From Ignavibacteriales bacterium (lineage in GTDB: Bacteria > Bacteroidota > Ignavibacteria > UBA10030): a stretch of 64,000 nucleotides of DNA. How positions within the stretch are numbered: the stretch's first letter is position 1; each line of letters opens with the position of its first letter. This document shows, one piece after another, positions 10,601-20,100 of this stretch. The notes beneath the pieces are model-generated. The model did not search any database. It was not told the origin of the DNA and saw nothing but the letters and a program-made list of their open reading frames with translations. The stretch spans positions 160,919 to 224,918 of the forward strand of contig JAPLFQ010000030.1 of NCBI GenBank assembly GCA_026390595.1. Direction: 5' to 3'. The position numbers were made by a program, and so were the translations under genes.

Positions 10601-11546
10601 GAGCAGTCGATGAGCCTATACTTCCCAGAGAAATGGCGTTTTCAAAAACCGCCGAGCCGGAGGAAACAGTGATCGCCTTGTTCGGCACGAGGCCAACGAT
10701 GCCACCGGTGGGGATGATAACCCCGGCAAATGACATCGGAGCCGTGAATGTCACTCCTGACCCCGCGGTCTTGTTGACAAGCAGAACCCCAGAGCCATAA
10801 TTCCCGTAGCGCGACTCCGGACCGGCCGTGAATGTCCCGTCCCCAAAATAACTAAGGCTGAGGTTCGCCTGTTTCGCAGGCACCTTGTCTGTGAAGGTTG
10901 AAGTGCCGTAGAGGGCTATCGCGGAATTGTTCTTCAGGCGGACCAGCGAGCTATCGGAGAATCCAAGGTCGCCTGCTTTGAGGATGATGCCCGATGTCGG
11001 AGTGCCGCTCGTATGTTGTGCAGCGAGGTTGAGGTATTCAGTACCCGTGGCGGAGGTAATCCGAACGGTTCCACCGGGGATATTGACAATGAAGCTTGGG
11101 ATGTAATCGTCTGCCGCGTGGTTGATCAACGCGCCGTTTGCCGCGAGAACAGACCCGGCGTCGACCTGAATTCTGATTTCGTTGTTCGTTCCGAGAGAGC
11201 GAAGTTCAATGGTCAATCCGGACGTCAGGCGGGGATACTTTGCCGAGCTGATATCGATGTCGGCATTGTCTGTAATAATAGAGGGCGACCCGTCCGTGTC
11301 AACACCATCGCCTGCGTAGATGCCCGCCAGGATGACCAGCGTGCCGTTGTTAGCGATAGTGCCCAGTGCTGCATGGATGGTGGATTTTGGACCTGTCCCG
11401 GCAGGAGAATTCGCGGGATTGGCGCCTGTATAGACGTCAGAGCCGTTTGCGGCGTCGACATATACGGTGGTCAGCTGGGCGAAGGAACGGCCGCCGGCGA
11501 TCACGCACAGGAGAAAGAATACGATATGTCGGAAGGATGCTGTCAT
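4602..11546 (-). CDS. Giant T9SS-type surface protein: beta-helix repeats, two Ig-like domains, dockerin, cohesin-like domain
   Basis: About 2314 residues. A signal peptide (MTASFRHIVFFLLCVIAGG) precedes a DUF1565-like start (TVYVDAANGSDVYTGAN). About 1700 residues of Gly/Ser/Thr/Asn-rich repeats follow, of the kind that form right-handed parallel beta helices. Then come two cadherin/Ig-like modules (about 1834-2014) and a dockerin type I pair of calcium loops (DVDGDGLITANDASLVL and DASRDGTITPFDASLIL, about 2015-2080). A cohesin-like domain (about 2102-2223) and a sorting domain with NYPNPFNPGTTVKF end the protein. Calcium coordination by the D/N residues of the loops is inferred from the motif. 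It is a diverged paralogue of the giant at 14120-21814. No enzyme domain was seen, so adhesin or matrix is the best guess. A run of nine G at 6985-6993 lies within it. Confidence 0.88.
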   Translation of the reverse strand: MTASFRHIVFFLLCVIAGGRSFAQLTTVYVDAANGSDVYTGANPANSPAGTGPKSTIHAALGTIANNGTLVILAGIYAGDGVDTDGSPSIITDNADIDISSAKYPRLTSGLTIELRSLGTNNEIRIQVDAGSVLAANGALINHAADDYIPSFIVNIPGGTVRITSATGTEYLNLAAQHTSGTPTSGIILKAGDLGFSDSSLVRLKNNSAIALYGTSTFTDKVPAKQANLSLSYFGDGTFTAGPESRYGNYGSGVLLVNKTAGSGVTFTAPMSFAGVIIPTGGIVGLVPNKAITVSSGSAVFENAISLGSIGSSTAPATVSDILLTGTGSATFNGTVSLVVGGGAVFADYSLSSIENQGSGTLQFNAPVTWSAAWNAAGLPLSSLTFGTGSGTALARNASGGTIRFGSSVTLATNTIGAQTGDAYFSVIVENDGGGTLSFDQGIAAPNTPGAISGNRNFTVHALNVSTGTMNISGQIRGKLSNTGASGGVININGPTTVSLLLENTSGKRIALGTNTLTLARIVGPPFLNDGNGGTTTPLTVNHNTSGGLITGTIGTLLMSHGLGIATFNGGTFSSLTCDGIGGTTQLLSNGFNIDNLLVTGGTLNIGVNSLVNQSVSLSNGLLTLADGTTLQTGGFAQTGGTSVIGSGAGGSLKVTGDFTRSGGEFNANNGSTIEIGGLRPLTFAPGSSFQVYDIIFNNPGSSVSLVQSARVSHLLTVSSGTTLNLSSSDLIINGDNATVNNAGIMTGENGSLVFGGAATAQGGRSIPGAVLNSTGPGLYTSLRIDVGSGNRVRGSGTIRFSRLLDMTSGAFEITSGDISPSAATARVVRNVVASPGIIASGGAFNSLGISYDLEYTGTLNSTIAPGVDLTPSVRNWLVNVNADPNLDGDSDITTGTRYYVQIPGTADYNFDGTLTIGPSAAVRLGSGPGVASLLLSASNATHTVRGILTTSDVQDQIVVSGSNVTIAGSTASAEPALLGNTTISSTSCTIKNIQGLAGNLTTNPGSSLVLGMGSSTSSSSKLASEQIIAGAVTLNGSSFTLASNLEVQAGVVFSSGLFNFDIFNLALSTSGNFVQNSGAAGYNSAGGYLVMNRANSSLTIGNSIGTALPNLRVLSNIILAAPGRINGNLDIGTPASAGIPVVRLGSAGNDLTLAGSAITLSSDGTGNAAAILSDGTSNGTAGGKLVIVSQSSTIIANSDFSIEELTYNPEGGTGTLSFVSTSGSPRTFTISEMLTQMAGDINLGANHLVLLGTGSNVGVRSFNRTSGSILATSGEVRFEGGALQRFSPGNGLVFPNLKINNSIGVSSSSPAQAFVVSRSLDLARGALTVDQGALQMADGSTIIRRQSGALLSSAPAFGNSVNISYLIDPANGSLTTSSEVPVQGTIVQRLRINNPSLSAGSAGVILGRSMSIRDTLFLEAGALVKGQNEVTVGNGGTILMGGGSFDTTGTRSGAPAVSSYNLVYRTGTTVASTDRDFQAGNGIRILSLSVLSSADSKPTVFVLHANRSVGDVTINSEGGGLALGPAGSLASRTFEISGNVIVRAGAFLSSTGRASLIDLAGTAKQSITVPPSGLLLTGGTSSINLRLNNPAGFVLQGGNLAFGPSAVLFFVKGILQTSDNALVLSQTSGGQGFDRSGVVKPSLSYVQGRVRHNVVGGAGSPTVYPNGRYEFPVGTSSTYRPLSIVFGTSYPAIIATTIDVEQQDGNPGGSSGLPLDGGSGIRIGNYPSFSWVVTTGANGFASNQRYDLEVQSPDPGLQSVRTQDLRLIHRLEAGGASNPWSLQGGGSSYFGNEMVTSGQGDTTYVVRAAFSLGTVTIQGQRLTLGVPTKPPVFVKSLADTTIAEGQSLEFTFGADPKDLGETIAFSLISSPSGASIDGATGLFKWRPSFGQAGSYSIVVSAFDGQFLIVSSATVTVRRVNRPPVFTSVLRDTTIRDTRDTLRFTYAATDPEGDAVLFTLVSGPPGLTLTNAGLLRWAATSQQANQSYLVKVMVSDGVQSDSTSALVTVTRNRSRGDVDGDGLITANDASLVLRHVVGLIVLTDPGALFAADASRDGTITPFDASLILQAAAGLIVIPTFSIQTAPPGIAPPASADAQSSTATLAWSLTRDPKTPAEVHISLNVSSSKADIFAVQWNIQGDLTTCPVNGVLPTLPEGWQMIHNSTDRELRIVAIGTTPISTRQLATVTLKFAGGAERVTLAGNGWLNERTQTLSALEVSSVPVSFALEQNYPNPFNPGTTVKFRVPEKSPVQIVIYNLQGQRIRTLVDAVLEPGSFNTTWDGRSDTGELVSSGIYICRMVARSFVSTQKMMLVR
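5307..5507 (-). other. Dockerin-like calcium-binding repeat pair inside the giant surface protein
   Basis: Two successive segments with the pattern D-x-(D/S)-x-D-G-x-I-T-x-x-D-A-S-L-(V/I)-L, each followed by a helix. This is the duplicated F-hand arrangement of type I dockerins. It is placed between the Ig-like modules and the cohesin-like domain of the protein encoded at 4602-11546. Confidence 0.8.
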
Positions 11547-11570
11547 AAAGTTCGGTGACCCTTCCGAAAA

Positions 11571-11588
11571 CTCTGCCGTCAGGCAGAG
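11571..11588 (-). other. Hairpin in the leader of the giant gene at 4602
   Basis: Inverted repeat CTCTGCC / GGCAGAG with a four-base loop, between the terminator at 11617-11661 and the ATG at 11546. It lies 24 bases before the start codon and just upstream of a GGAAGGG stretch. It could affect message stability or translation. No promoter was recognised here. Confidence 0.4.
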
Positions 11589-11616
11589 CCTGCGGAAAGA
11601 CCAGATCCGGTCCTTC

Positions 11617-11661
11617 AAAAAACAGAAAAGGCAGTACCGGGCATCCGGGACTGCCTCTTCT
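11617..11661 (-). terminator. Strong rho-independent terminator after the triple-cohesin gene
   Basis: Minus strand: a 17-base-pair stem with one mismatch (arms at 11645-11661 and 11624-11640, loop GCAT) is followed by GTTTTTT. It lies 27 bases after the stop at 11689. The two giants are therefore probably in separate or attenuated transcription units. Confidence 0.9.
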
Positions 11662-11688
11662 GATACATCATACTGTGTTGCTACAGCT

Positions 11689-14034
11689 TTACTTCACCAG
11701 TGTCATTTTCTTCGATGCGTGGAAGTCATTGGCGTTGACGCGGTAGAGATACACGCCGGACGGCGCTACATTGCCGTTATCGTCGCGACCATCCCACATC
11801 ATCGTATGACGTCCGGCACTGACTGTTTCACCGGCCAGAAGTGTGCGAACACGGACGCCCAGGACGTTGTAGACTTCCAGCGTCACAGGGGCTTCCTTCG
11901 GAAGATCATACCGAATGGTCGTCGATGGATTGAACGGGTTCGGGTAGTTCTGTCCGAGCGCAAACTCCTTCGGGATACCATCGGGATCAGTTGCAACATC
12001 CGTGATGGTGAAGCTCCACGTTGCGCTTGTCGAGTCGCCGAGGCCAGCTGCAGTCTTGTAGATGGCGACGACGTTCTTGGCAGCGCCGTGTGCATCGGTG
12101 AATCTGGTGCTGTACGTGCTGTCCGTGCCCGGGCCCTTCACAACGACGTTGTTGACTTTCCAGGTATACTGCAGCACTCCGCCATCGACATCTTTGCCGC
12201 GGGCGGTAAATGCTACGATGTTATTCTGGGAAGCAGTCGTCAACGTTGCAGGCGTCTTTGCAACAAACACCGGCTTGTGATTGACCGTGATCACAGCTTT
12301 TGCCGTATCTGTGAGTGAACCGTCACTGACTACTGCGGTAATCGCACTCAGCCTCGGCGATGCAGCGGTCGGCGTAAATGCGAAGACACCAGCAGACGTT
12401 ATCGTCGCTCCGGCCGGTGCACTGACCAGGGTGTACGTGAGCGTCGTGTTGGCATCCGGATCGGTCGCTGTGTAGGTAAATGCCAACGCAACACCTTCCG
12501 TTGCAGTGGCGTCTGCCAGCTTGTTGACAAACGAAGGTTTCCGATTCGATGCAGTGACTGTGATGGGTACTGTAAGACTATCCATTCCACCCACAGGGTC
12601 AGCAACATAGAACATCACGTTGTAGACTCCGGGTGTGGTAGAGAGTGATGGATTCCAGCTGAAGGTCTTCGTTGTCGCGTTGAACGTCGCGCGTGCCGGC
12701 AGAGTCCCAGTCGTGTAGGTCAGGGCATCGCCTGCGTCCGCATCCGTTGCGAGAACGCTGAAGCTGAGTGTATCAACCTGTGCAACTGACTTCGCTGCAA
12801 TGACAGTGAACTTCGGAACGTTATCCTGATCCACCGAGCCATTTGTGAATGTCACTGACAGATTTGATCCAACGCCATCGGATACCTGGGATTGGGCTGC
12901 ATTGAAGCCAACCACAGACGAGCCGCCAGCATACGTGAACACCACGTCCATCAGCTTTCCGGTACCGATATTCAGGAAAGAAGTCCCAAACCACGCAAAC
13001 GACAACACGCCATTGGAGGCGTTCGTGACAAAACCGCTGCCGGCGAAATTGGAGATTTGCTTGAACGTCAGCTTCGTTTGATCATAAGTGACTTTCAGCG
13101 AAATTGATCCAATGTTGTTCATTTGCACGACGCTTACCGGGACTGAAACATCCTTGCCTGGAACGCCGCGTACCGAACCCAACGTTAATCCAACCGGAGG
13201 AGCCGGAGTCTTCACGATTTTGCCGCTGACATACGTGATGGATACGTTATTGCCAACGGAATCGGTGACCTGGCTCGTTCCCTGGATCGTGAGATCCGTA
13301 GAGTCCTTTTTCAATGTGAACTTAAGATCAGTCAGCTTGCCGGAGTTGAGGCTGAATGGTGTTGTGCTGAACCATGACAGCGCCACGATACCTGCAGAGG
13401 GTGTTCCCGCGTTGAACGGGAGCGCCGGATTCGTCAGGCCGACAAACGTGACTTTTGACGTATCATATGCGATCCTGAGCGAAATAGACCCAAGACCTTT
13501 CAGGTTTGCACCGGTAACCGGGACAAAGATATCACCCGGATCACCGACAACCCTGGCCAAACTGATCGTTGATGGGAGTCCGGAGACCGACCCATTTGTA
13601 TACGTTGCTGTAAGATTGGTACCGAGGGAATCCGTGATACTGCTCGGAGTCGTACTGGTGAACGTCAGCGCACTCGTCCCGCTCTTATATGTAAAGAGGA
13701 GGTTGAGAAGCGTGCCGCTACCAATATTCAGAGCAGGGCTGACGTTGAACCAGGAGATGCTCACAGTGCCGTTGGTATTAGCCGTTGCGGCCGGTGTTCC
13801 GTTGAAAATACCAAAGGTGGGCTGATTCGCAGTCCCGGTGTATGTCAGAACGTTCTTGTCGAAGCTAATTGTCAAGCTAAAGGAGCCAACGTGGTTGAAC
13901 CCCGTCACCTGAACAGGTAGCGCAAGCGCAGTCCCGTTAGCGGCCGTCTGAGTAGGTAAGCTCAATGTAACCTGACCCATCGCCAATCCCACGAATACCA
14001 ACAGTAACAATCCTACTGTCGTAAGTTTTCGCAT
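11689..14034 (-). CDS. T9SS-type secreted protein with three tandem cohesin-like domains
   Basis: A 781-residue protein. A signal peptide (MRKLTTVGLLLLVFVGLAMG) is followed by three tandem cohesin-like beta sandwiches at about 22-152, 155-278 and 280-405. Each has the pattern VPV...GSISL.I.YD...L.F and a WF..P..L..G.L..L.F stretch. Cadherin/Ig-like modules fill about 410-685 (ATDADAGDALTYT, ATDPDANTTLTYT), with a sorting domain at about 695-781 containing NYPNPFNPSTTIRY. It has no dockerin and so resembles a scaffoldin. The natural candidates to dock are the two neighbouring giants, but this is inference. AGGGGA eight bases before the ATG is a good ribosome-binding site. A strong terminator follows. 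Confidence 0.88.
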   Translation of the reverse strand: MRKLTTVGLLLLVFVGLAMGQVTLSLPTQTAANGTALALPVQVTGFNHVGSFSLTISFDKNVLTYTGTANQPTFGIFNGTPAATANTNGTVSISWFNVSPALNIGSGTLLNLLFTYKSGTSALTFTSTTPSSITDSLGTNLTATYTNGSVSGLPSTISLARVVGDPGDIFVPVTGANLKGLGSISLRIAYDTSKVTFVGLTNPALPFNAGTPSAGIVALSWFSTTPFSLNSGKLTDLKFTLKKDSTDLTIQGTSQVTDSVGNNVSITYVSGKIVKTPAPPVGLTLGSVRGVPGKDVSVPVSVVQMNNIGSISLKVTYDQTKLTFKQISNFAGSGFVTNASNGVLSFAWFGTSFLNIGTGKLMDVVFTYAGGSSVVGFNAAQSQVSDGVGSNLSVTFTNGSVDQDNVPKFTVIAAKSVAQVDTLSFSVLATDADAGDALTYTTGTLPARATFNATTKTFSWNPSLSTTPGVYNVMFYVADPVGGMDSLTVPITVTASNRKPSFVNKLADATATEGVALAFTYTATDPDANTTLTYTLVSAPAGATITSAGVFAFTPTAASPRLSAITAVVSDGSLTDTAKAVITVNHKPVFVAKTPATLTTASQNNIVAFTARGKDVDGGVLQYTWKVNNVVVKGPGTDSTYSTRFTDAHGAAKNVVAIYKTAAGLGDSTSATWSFTITDVATDPDGIPKEFALGQNYPNPFNPSTTIRYDLPKEAPVTLEVYNVLGVRVRTLLAGETVSAGRHTMMWDGRDDNGNVAPSGVYLYRVNANDFHASKKMTLVK

Positions 14035-14077
14035 GATTGAACTTCCCCTATAATGAGAAAATCATTGCTCAAGAACA

Positions 14078-14107
14078 TCCCAGCTCCAGCCGAGGCTGGA
14101 GCCGGGA
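14078..14107 (-). other. Intergenic hairpin between the giant and triple-cohesin genes
   Basis: A 13-base-pair inverted repeat (TCCCAGCTCCAGC / GCTGGAGCCGGGA, one wobble, loop CGAG) lies just after the stop at 14120. It has no U-tract, so it is more likely a partial terminator or an mRNA-end stabiliser than a full intrinsic terminator. Confidence 0.5.
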
Positions 14108-14119
14108 CGCTTGGTTTAC

Positions 14120-17100
14120 TTACTTCAGAAGGACCATTCGACGGACCTCTTTGAAGGTCTGCTTTCCAGCATCAACAGTGATGTGGTAGAGATACACACC
14201 GCTGGACATCTTGGAAGCATCCCAGCGAATCTTGTATGAACCGGCATTCTGTTGATCATTCACCAGCTTGTCAACAACCTGACCGAGCATGTTGTAGACC
14301 ACCAATGTTACGTGGCCGGCAACCGGCAGGTCGTACTGGATCGTGGTGGAAGGATTGAACGGGTTCGGATAGTTCTGGCCGATTGCGAATGCAGTCGGGA
14401 TCGAACCATCAACCGCAGGAACTTCCAGACCAATACCGCTGAGCACTGTGCCCTTGGCATCGGTGACCTGGCTGTTCGGATCAAGCGTCAAGCTGAAATC
14501 TTTAATGCTGGCTGTCGGCTTGAAGCGGAGTGTTACGACCGCGTCGTTATCCTTCAGGTTCATTGCATTTTCTGCGTTGAACCATGCAACGGCGACCATA
14601 CCATTGTTCGCTGCGCTGACCATACCCTCTGGACCACGGACACCAACGAAGGTGGCGGATTCAACCGGGTATTGGAACGCAAGCGACATGGAGCCGAAGC
14701 TCGCTGCAGCTTTCACTCGAACTGGAACTTCGAACGCATCTGAGCTATTGACACGCAGAGCTTTGCCTGCTTCAGCAACAACCGATGCTTGACCATCGAC
14801 CTTTGCGAAGTATGCGCCACCTGCCTGTGCATCACTGTTGACATCGCCAACCGCGATTGCAACCACGTTGTTGACGAAGTCAGCGTTTGTCAGAGTCTTG
14901 CTGGTTACTGTCGGCACGAAGATCCAGTCGCCCTTGGCGAAGGATGTTACGGAACCGACGTAGCGCAACATGATCTGCAACGCATCAGCGGAGTTGACAT
15001 TGCCGTCGTTGTTCACGTCGGCAGCCAACAGATTGTTTGCACCGAGCGGATACGTCGTGGCATCGACTGAGTACAACGCGGCCTTCAAAGCATCAGCAGC
15101 GTTCGTGTACACTGTCGGATGTCCACCGGTCTTCGCGAAGCTGAATGTATAGGTACCAGAGTTCAGCTTGTTAGGATCGGTTGTATAGGCACCGTTGGTG
15201 TTCGTCGTAACGACCTGAGGCGCGATGCCACCAGTAATCGTCACTGAAACGCCATTAACCGGTACCGTACCGCCGTTGTATGTCACAGAACCGGTGACGT
15301 TGACCTGCAGAACCTGCACTAGGATCTGTGCGGATACTGTGTCGGCGCCGCCCTGGTTGTCTGTAACACGGGTCTTGATCACGTAGATAGCTGTTTGCTG
15401 TGAAGCTGCTACCCAGAAGAACGAACCAGCGACAGAATCGACCTTTGCGCCACCCGGGTATTGAATTCCATAGTACCGGAGGGCGTCGCCGTTGGAATCA
15501 GCCGCTGCATAGGTGAACCGCAGGGTGTCACCAACGTTGAGGGTCCCGTCTGACATCTTTGCTGTGAACTTCGGTGCAGCGTTCTTGTAGTTGCGAGTAA
15601 GAAGTGTCGTTGCATCTTTTGACAGTGTACCATTGCTTGCTCTCACCGTAATCGTGTCCACATACGTCCCGGGAGCTGCAAATGGGACATAATAGTTCAG
15701 CACGCCGGCAGCAATCGTCGCAGCTGCAGGGGCTTTCACGATCGAGTATGTGAGGGACAAACCATCAGAGTCAGCAGCTGCATACGCAAAGTTGTACGCC
15801 TTGCCCATGTCAGCAGTGACAGTGGCTGGCGGAACGTTTGCAGTCGCATAGTAAGGAACGCGCTTTGCCTTCACAACGATAACCTTGAAGGAGCGTACAA
15901 CGTCCGCGATGCCGTCATTCACTTTCACAGAGAATGTGAAACCAGCGGATGATGTATCAGTGACTGCCGGTGTCCAGCTGAAGGCACCAGTCAATGAATC
16001 GACTGCTGCTGCAACTGACGGAACCGGAGAGGCACTGACGAACCAGTATTTCAGTTTCGTTGACTTGGAAGGACCAACACGATCGGTATCAGATGATGCA
16101 CCGACGAGTGTCAGAGCCAGCGATTGCCGTGCGGCAATTGATGTATCCCTGATTGCAGCCAGCGTCGGCGCTACAGGCACATTTGCAACCACGAGTGTGT
16201 CCGATTTGTCCGTGAAGCTGGACGTGCTGCTCGAACTTGTTCCACGAATCGTGATGTACTTTGTGCCAGCATCGAATTGACCAGCCTTCCACTTAAAGAC
16301 ACCAGTCGTCGTATTGAACGTATAGCCGGTGATGTTCGTCGACTGGACGCTCAACGTTGCAGACTGGCCGATATCGGGATCCGTCGCAGTGTAGGTGTAC
16401 TGCAGCGTGTCACCTTCGTTCATGTTGTTCTTGGTTGCGGTGACCGTAACGCCATTGACGACCTTGGTGATCGCCACTGCGGGCGGCTTGTCCATCTGAC
16501 TATAAGTGAATCTGGATCCTTGTCCGGTGATACCACCCGTTGCATCGACAACTTTCACAACCGGCCAGTTCGACGCGATCGTTGAGTTATCATAGGTGTT
16601 ATCTGCACCCTGGAGGACCCACTGGTTGTTCACGCTGCCAGAGTCACGTCGTACGAACCGGATGTTCTGAATTCCATCCGAAGCGTAGTCTGAGTAACCC
16701 TGAGCCTGCGCCTCGAGATCATACTTGTATGAAGGCGCAAGAGCGATGTCTGTCTTGGCGTACCAGTAGAACGGCGGGTAGTTCGTGATCAGCTTTGTTC
16801 CCGACGTAAGCGGGATACCGTTCGTCCCATCTGGTGTCACATCAAAGTGAGCGACTGTCAGATTGATCGAACTTGCCGGCGTGTTCTTGAAGTAGAAGCT
16901 CATCGGGCGATAGTATGGTGCAGTTGCCGATGAACCCACCGGGAAGTCGACCTTACTGATATCAATCGATTGTGTTGATGTATTGTCAATGAACTTCGTG
17001 ACGCTGCCTACAACGTGACTAGCGTCGCCAGTCGCAACACCCGAGCGGTCAAAGCCCTGGGTCGGCTGTCCGCCAGACCTGGATTGCTTCAACGTTACAA

Positions 17101-20100
17101 CCTTGCTCCCTGTGACCAACAGCCCCTTCACAAAGTAAAGGGTTGCCGAATTGGTCGCGAAATCAAGGTTCCCACCAGACAGCGTGAGGGTGTTCGAGGA
17201 GGCAGTCTTACTCAACGCGACCTGGATAGCGGAAGGCACTGACCAAGCAGCATTCAGATTAAGGGCAGTATTAACACCAGCGAACGTCAACTTCTTAGCT
17301 GCGCCGGTATTCGTGAAGAATCCGTTATTTTCGGTCTGCGTGACGTCCCCTTGGACTGTCACTGCGTTTCCGTTCATGTTGAAGTTACCGCCATCAAAGG
17401 TCACAGTGCCGCCGATCGTCAGGATCTTGTCGAGTACGACTGTACCTGAAGCAAAGGTCAGATTACCAGTCGCTGACGCATAGGCAGTGCTGCCCGAATT
17501 GAGGGCTCCCAACTCACGGATCGTGGTTGCCGTGGCACCGTCATACTTGATATTGACGCCAGTGCCGAGGACCAAAGCCGTGGAGTTGATAACTGTTGTA
17601 CCATTCTGTCCGAGAGCAATCGTGCTGTTGTTGCCCATCGTGATGTTGTTCGTGGAGGTGTTGTTCAGAACGCCATATAATGTCAACGTTCCGCTAACAG
17701 ACACCGCCTTCGGCAAAGTCACGGTAGGCGTGGTGGTTCCGCTCTTTCCAACAGAGAAGTTCGTCACTGACGACTTCAACTCATAGAAATTTGCGGCTGT
17801 TGCAATGCCGACGCCCTGATAGCTAACACTCACGGCACCAGCGAATGTCGGCGCCGCGGACAGCGTAGCACCGTCAGCATCGCGCTGTACAGTGCAACCA
17901 TCACCCAGCGTCAATTTGCCAGCAGAGTTTGTCAACGTACCAGAATTCAGCCAGAGCTTCTTGTTCACGGTAAACGCAGTGGATGCCGAGAGGTTGCTGT
18001 TCGTTGCGAGCTTAAGATTGTCAACCGCGAAGCCAGTTCCAAGCGTCTCTACTCCGCTGCCACCCCAGATCAGGTAACCAGCACCCATTGTCCACGCGCC
18101 AGCGGTATACGTAAACGTCGCAGTGCCCGATGTCGCAAGGGTGTTGTCACCGATCGCGATCGTCCCCGCCGTTTGTGTCAAGGCTGTCGCGACGGTAAGG
18201 GTACGAACGTTCGCGGATCCGGTCTTGTCGGATGCCAGAGTGAACGTCCCTGACGTATTGACCTCGAGCTTCTGTATAGTCGGGCTCGAAGACAGCGTCA
18301 GCGTGGGGGCCGAACCCTTGAAGATCAGCGACACAGTTGTGAAGGTGGTAGCTGTGGCCGGCTTGTAGGTGTAAGTATTGCCAGAGATTGTAAGATCGCC
18401 TGCGCTCAATGTCAAATTACCAGAGGTGTGCGTAAGAGTACCTGTGACCTCCATTGAGTTGGCGATCGTCGCTGTGCTACTTGAGCCCGGTGCTAACTCG
18501 AGATTTGCAATCGAGAATGTAGTGCCGGGTATCAGGGTACTTGCGGCTCCCATTACCAGTGAGCCCGTGCCCGTGACAGTACTAAGGGTGCCGTTTCTGG
18601 TGAAACCACCCTTCTCCGTGAGCTTGTTTGCACCAAGAGCCAGAGTAGCGTCAGTGAGGGTCACCAAGCCGTTGGCAGTAATATTGCTGCCAAGCGTGAA
18701 CGTGCCCTTGCTAAGCGTTACGGTGCTAGTGACCGTGCCACCCGTATAGGTCAACGTTCCATTCGTAAGCGTGATAGCGCCCGTATGGCTCGATGAGTTG
18801 CTGCCATTAATCGTGACAGTCACGGCTGGCGTTACTGTTGTGTTACCAACGTTAATGTTCCCAGTCAGAGCGGCATCTGTCGCGTTCATGGAAATTGTTG
18901 CTTGCGCGCCACTCTTGACGGATGGACCTGAAAACGATCCGATCGCTCCGCCATTCGCCAGGTTCTGAACGTTGATATCACCATTGATTGCCTTGAGGTT
19001 GGTTGACGAGAACGTGTAGCCGTCGCTGGCAGGTTCGAAAGAGATCCCTGCAAACGTTGCGGCATCCGACGATCCAGTCGAGCCGTTGATCGCGCAACTA
19101 TTGCCCTGCTCCACAACGTACTGCCCATTGGCCGTAAGATGGAACAAGCCGACAGTTCCGGCGATTGCGTGAGTCTTGTTGCTGCCCGTCAAGTAGAAAA
19201 TCTTCGTGTTATCATTCAGGCCCAACGATGCGCCTGAAGATACCGTCAGAGTTCCTTTGAGGGTGACGTCCTGGGCCGGCAGGAGGACCTGGTTGACTTT
19301 GTTGCTGCCTGGTGCGCTTAAGGTCAGATCACCATTGATGGTGATCCCGCTGGCGCTGGCAATTTCCAACCGAGTCTCGTTCGGAGTTGTCGTCGAAGTC
19401 TGAGTCGTTGAGAACGTCAGGTTGTTGACGTACGCGAGACTCAGCTCTGCTCCTGTCGAACCGGCAGTATTCAGAGTGTTCGTTGTCGTCAACGAGCCTG
19501 TATACTGCAAATCATAGTTTTGAGGAGAGTTAGTATTCCACGGCGTGCCGGCGGTATAATAAACGCCCTTGTCACTACCGGAGCCCGTGGTAATATCACG
19601 AATGACCTTCGCAGAGGTTCCTGTTGGGCCAAACGAGCCTGCCATAATCTTGATATTGCCTGAAGTGAGCGTCAGAATTCCATTAAACTTCGCATCATCA
19701 GTGCCGGTGGCATTAGCCTGGACATCAGTGCCATTGCCAACATCAACTGTTATATACGAGTAGACGCCCGTGCCCCGGAATGTTTGACCAGTAACTGGGG
19801 CCGTTCCGCCATTGGAGACGGTCGTTGCACCACCAAAGATAACACCACCACCGCCGCTCGCAGTATATGAGCCGCTATTGACCATGCCTGCGTTGTTTGA
19901 CTTGAGGATGATGTTCAAGGTGCCTAGTGCAACATTCGTATTGGCGTTGATCGTCACATTACCTTGGGCGCGAATTGACTGACCCAGAGTAACTGTGCCG
20001 GAAGTGTTCGTGAAGGTAAGGATACCAACTGTGAACAGTGTTCCGCCATTGACCGACTGAGAAGAAGAGCCAGTGAAGGAAATCGTGGAAGTTGCTGCCG

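Noticed and set aside
11547..11618. Longer start of the giant protein at 4602
   Set aside because: It reaches the terminator at 11617-11661 and adds basic residues before the obvious signal peptide.
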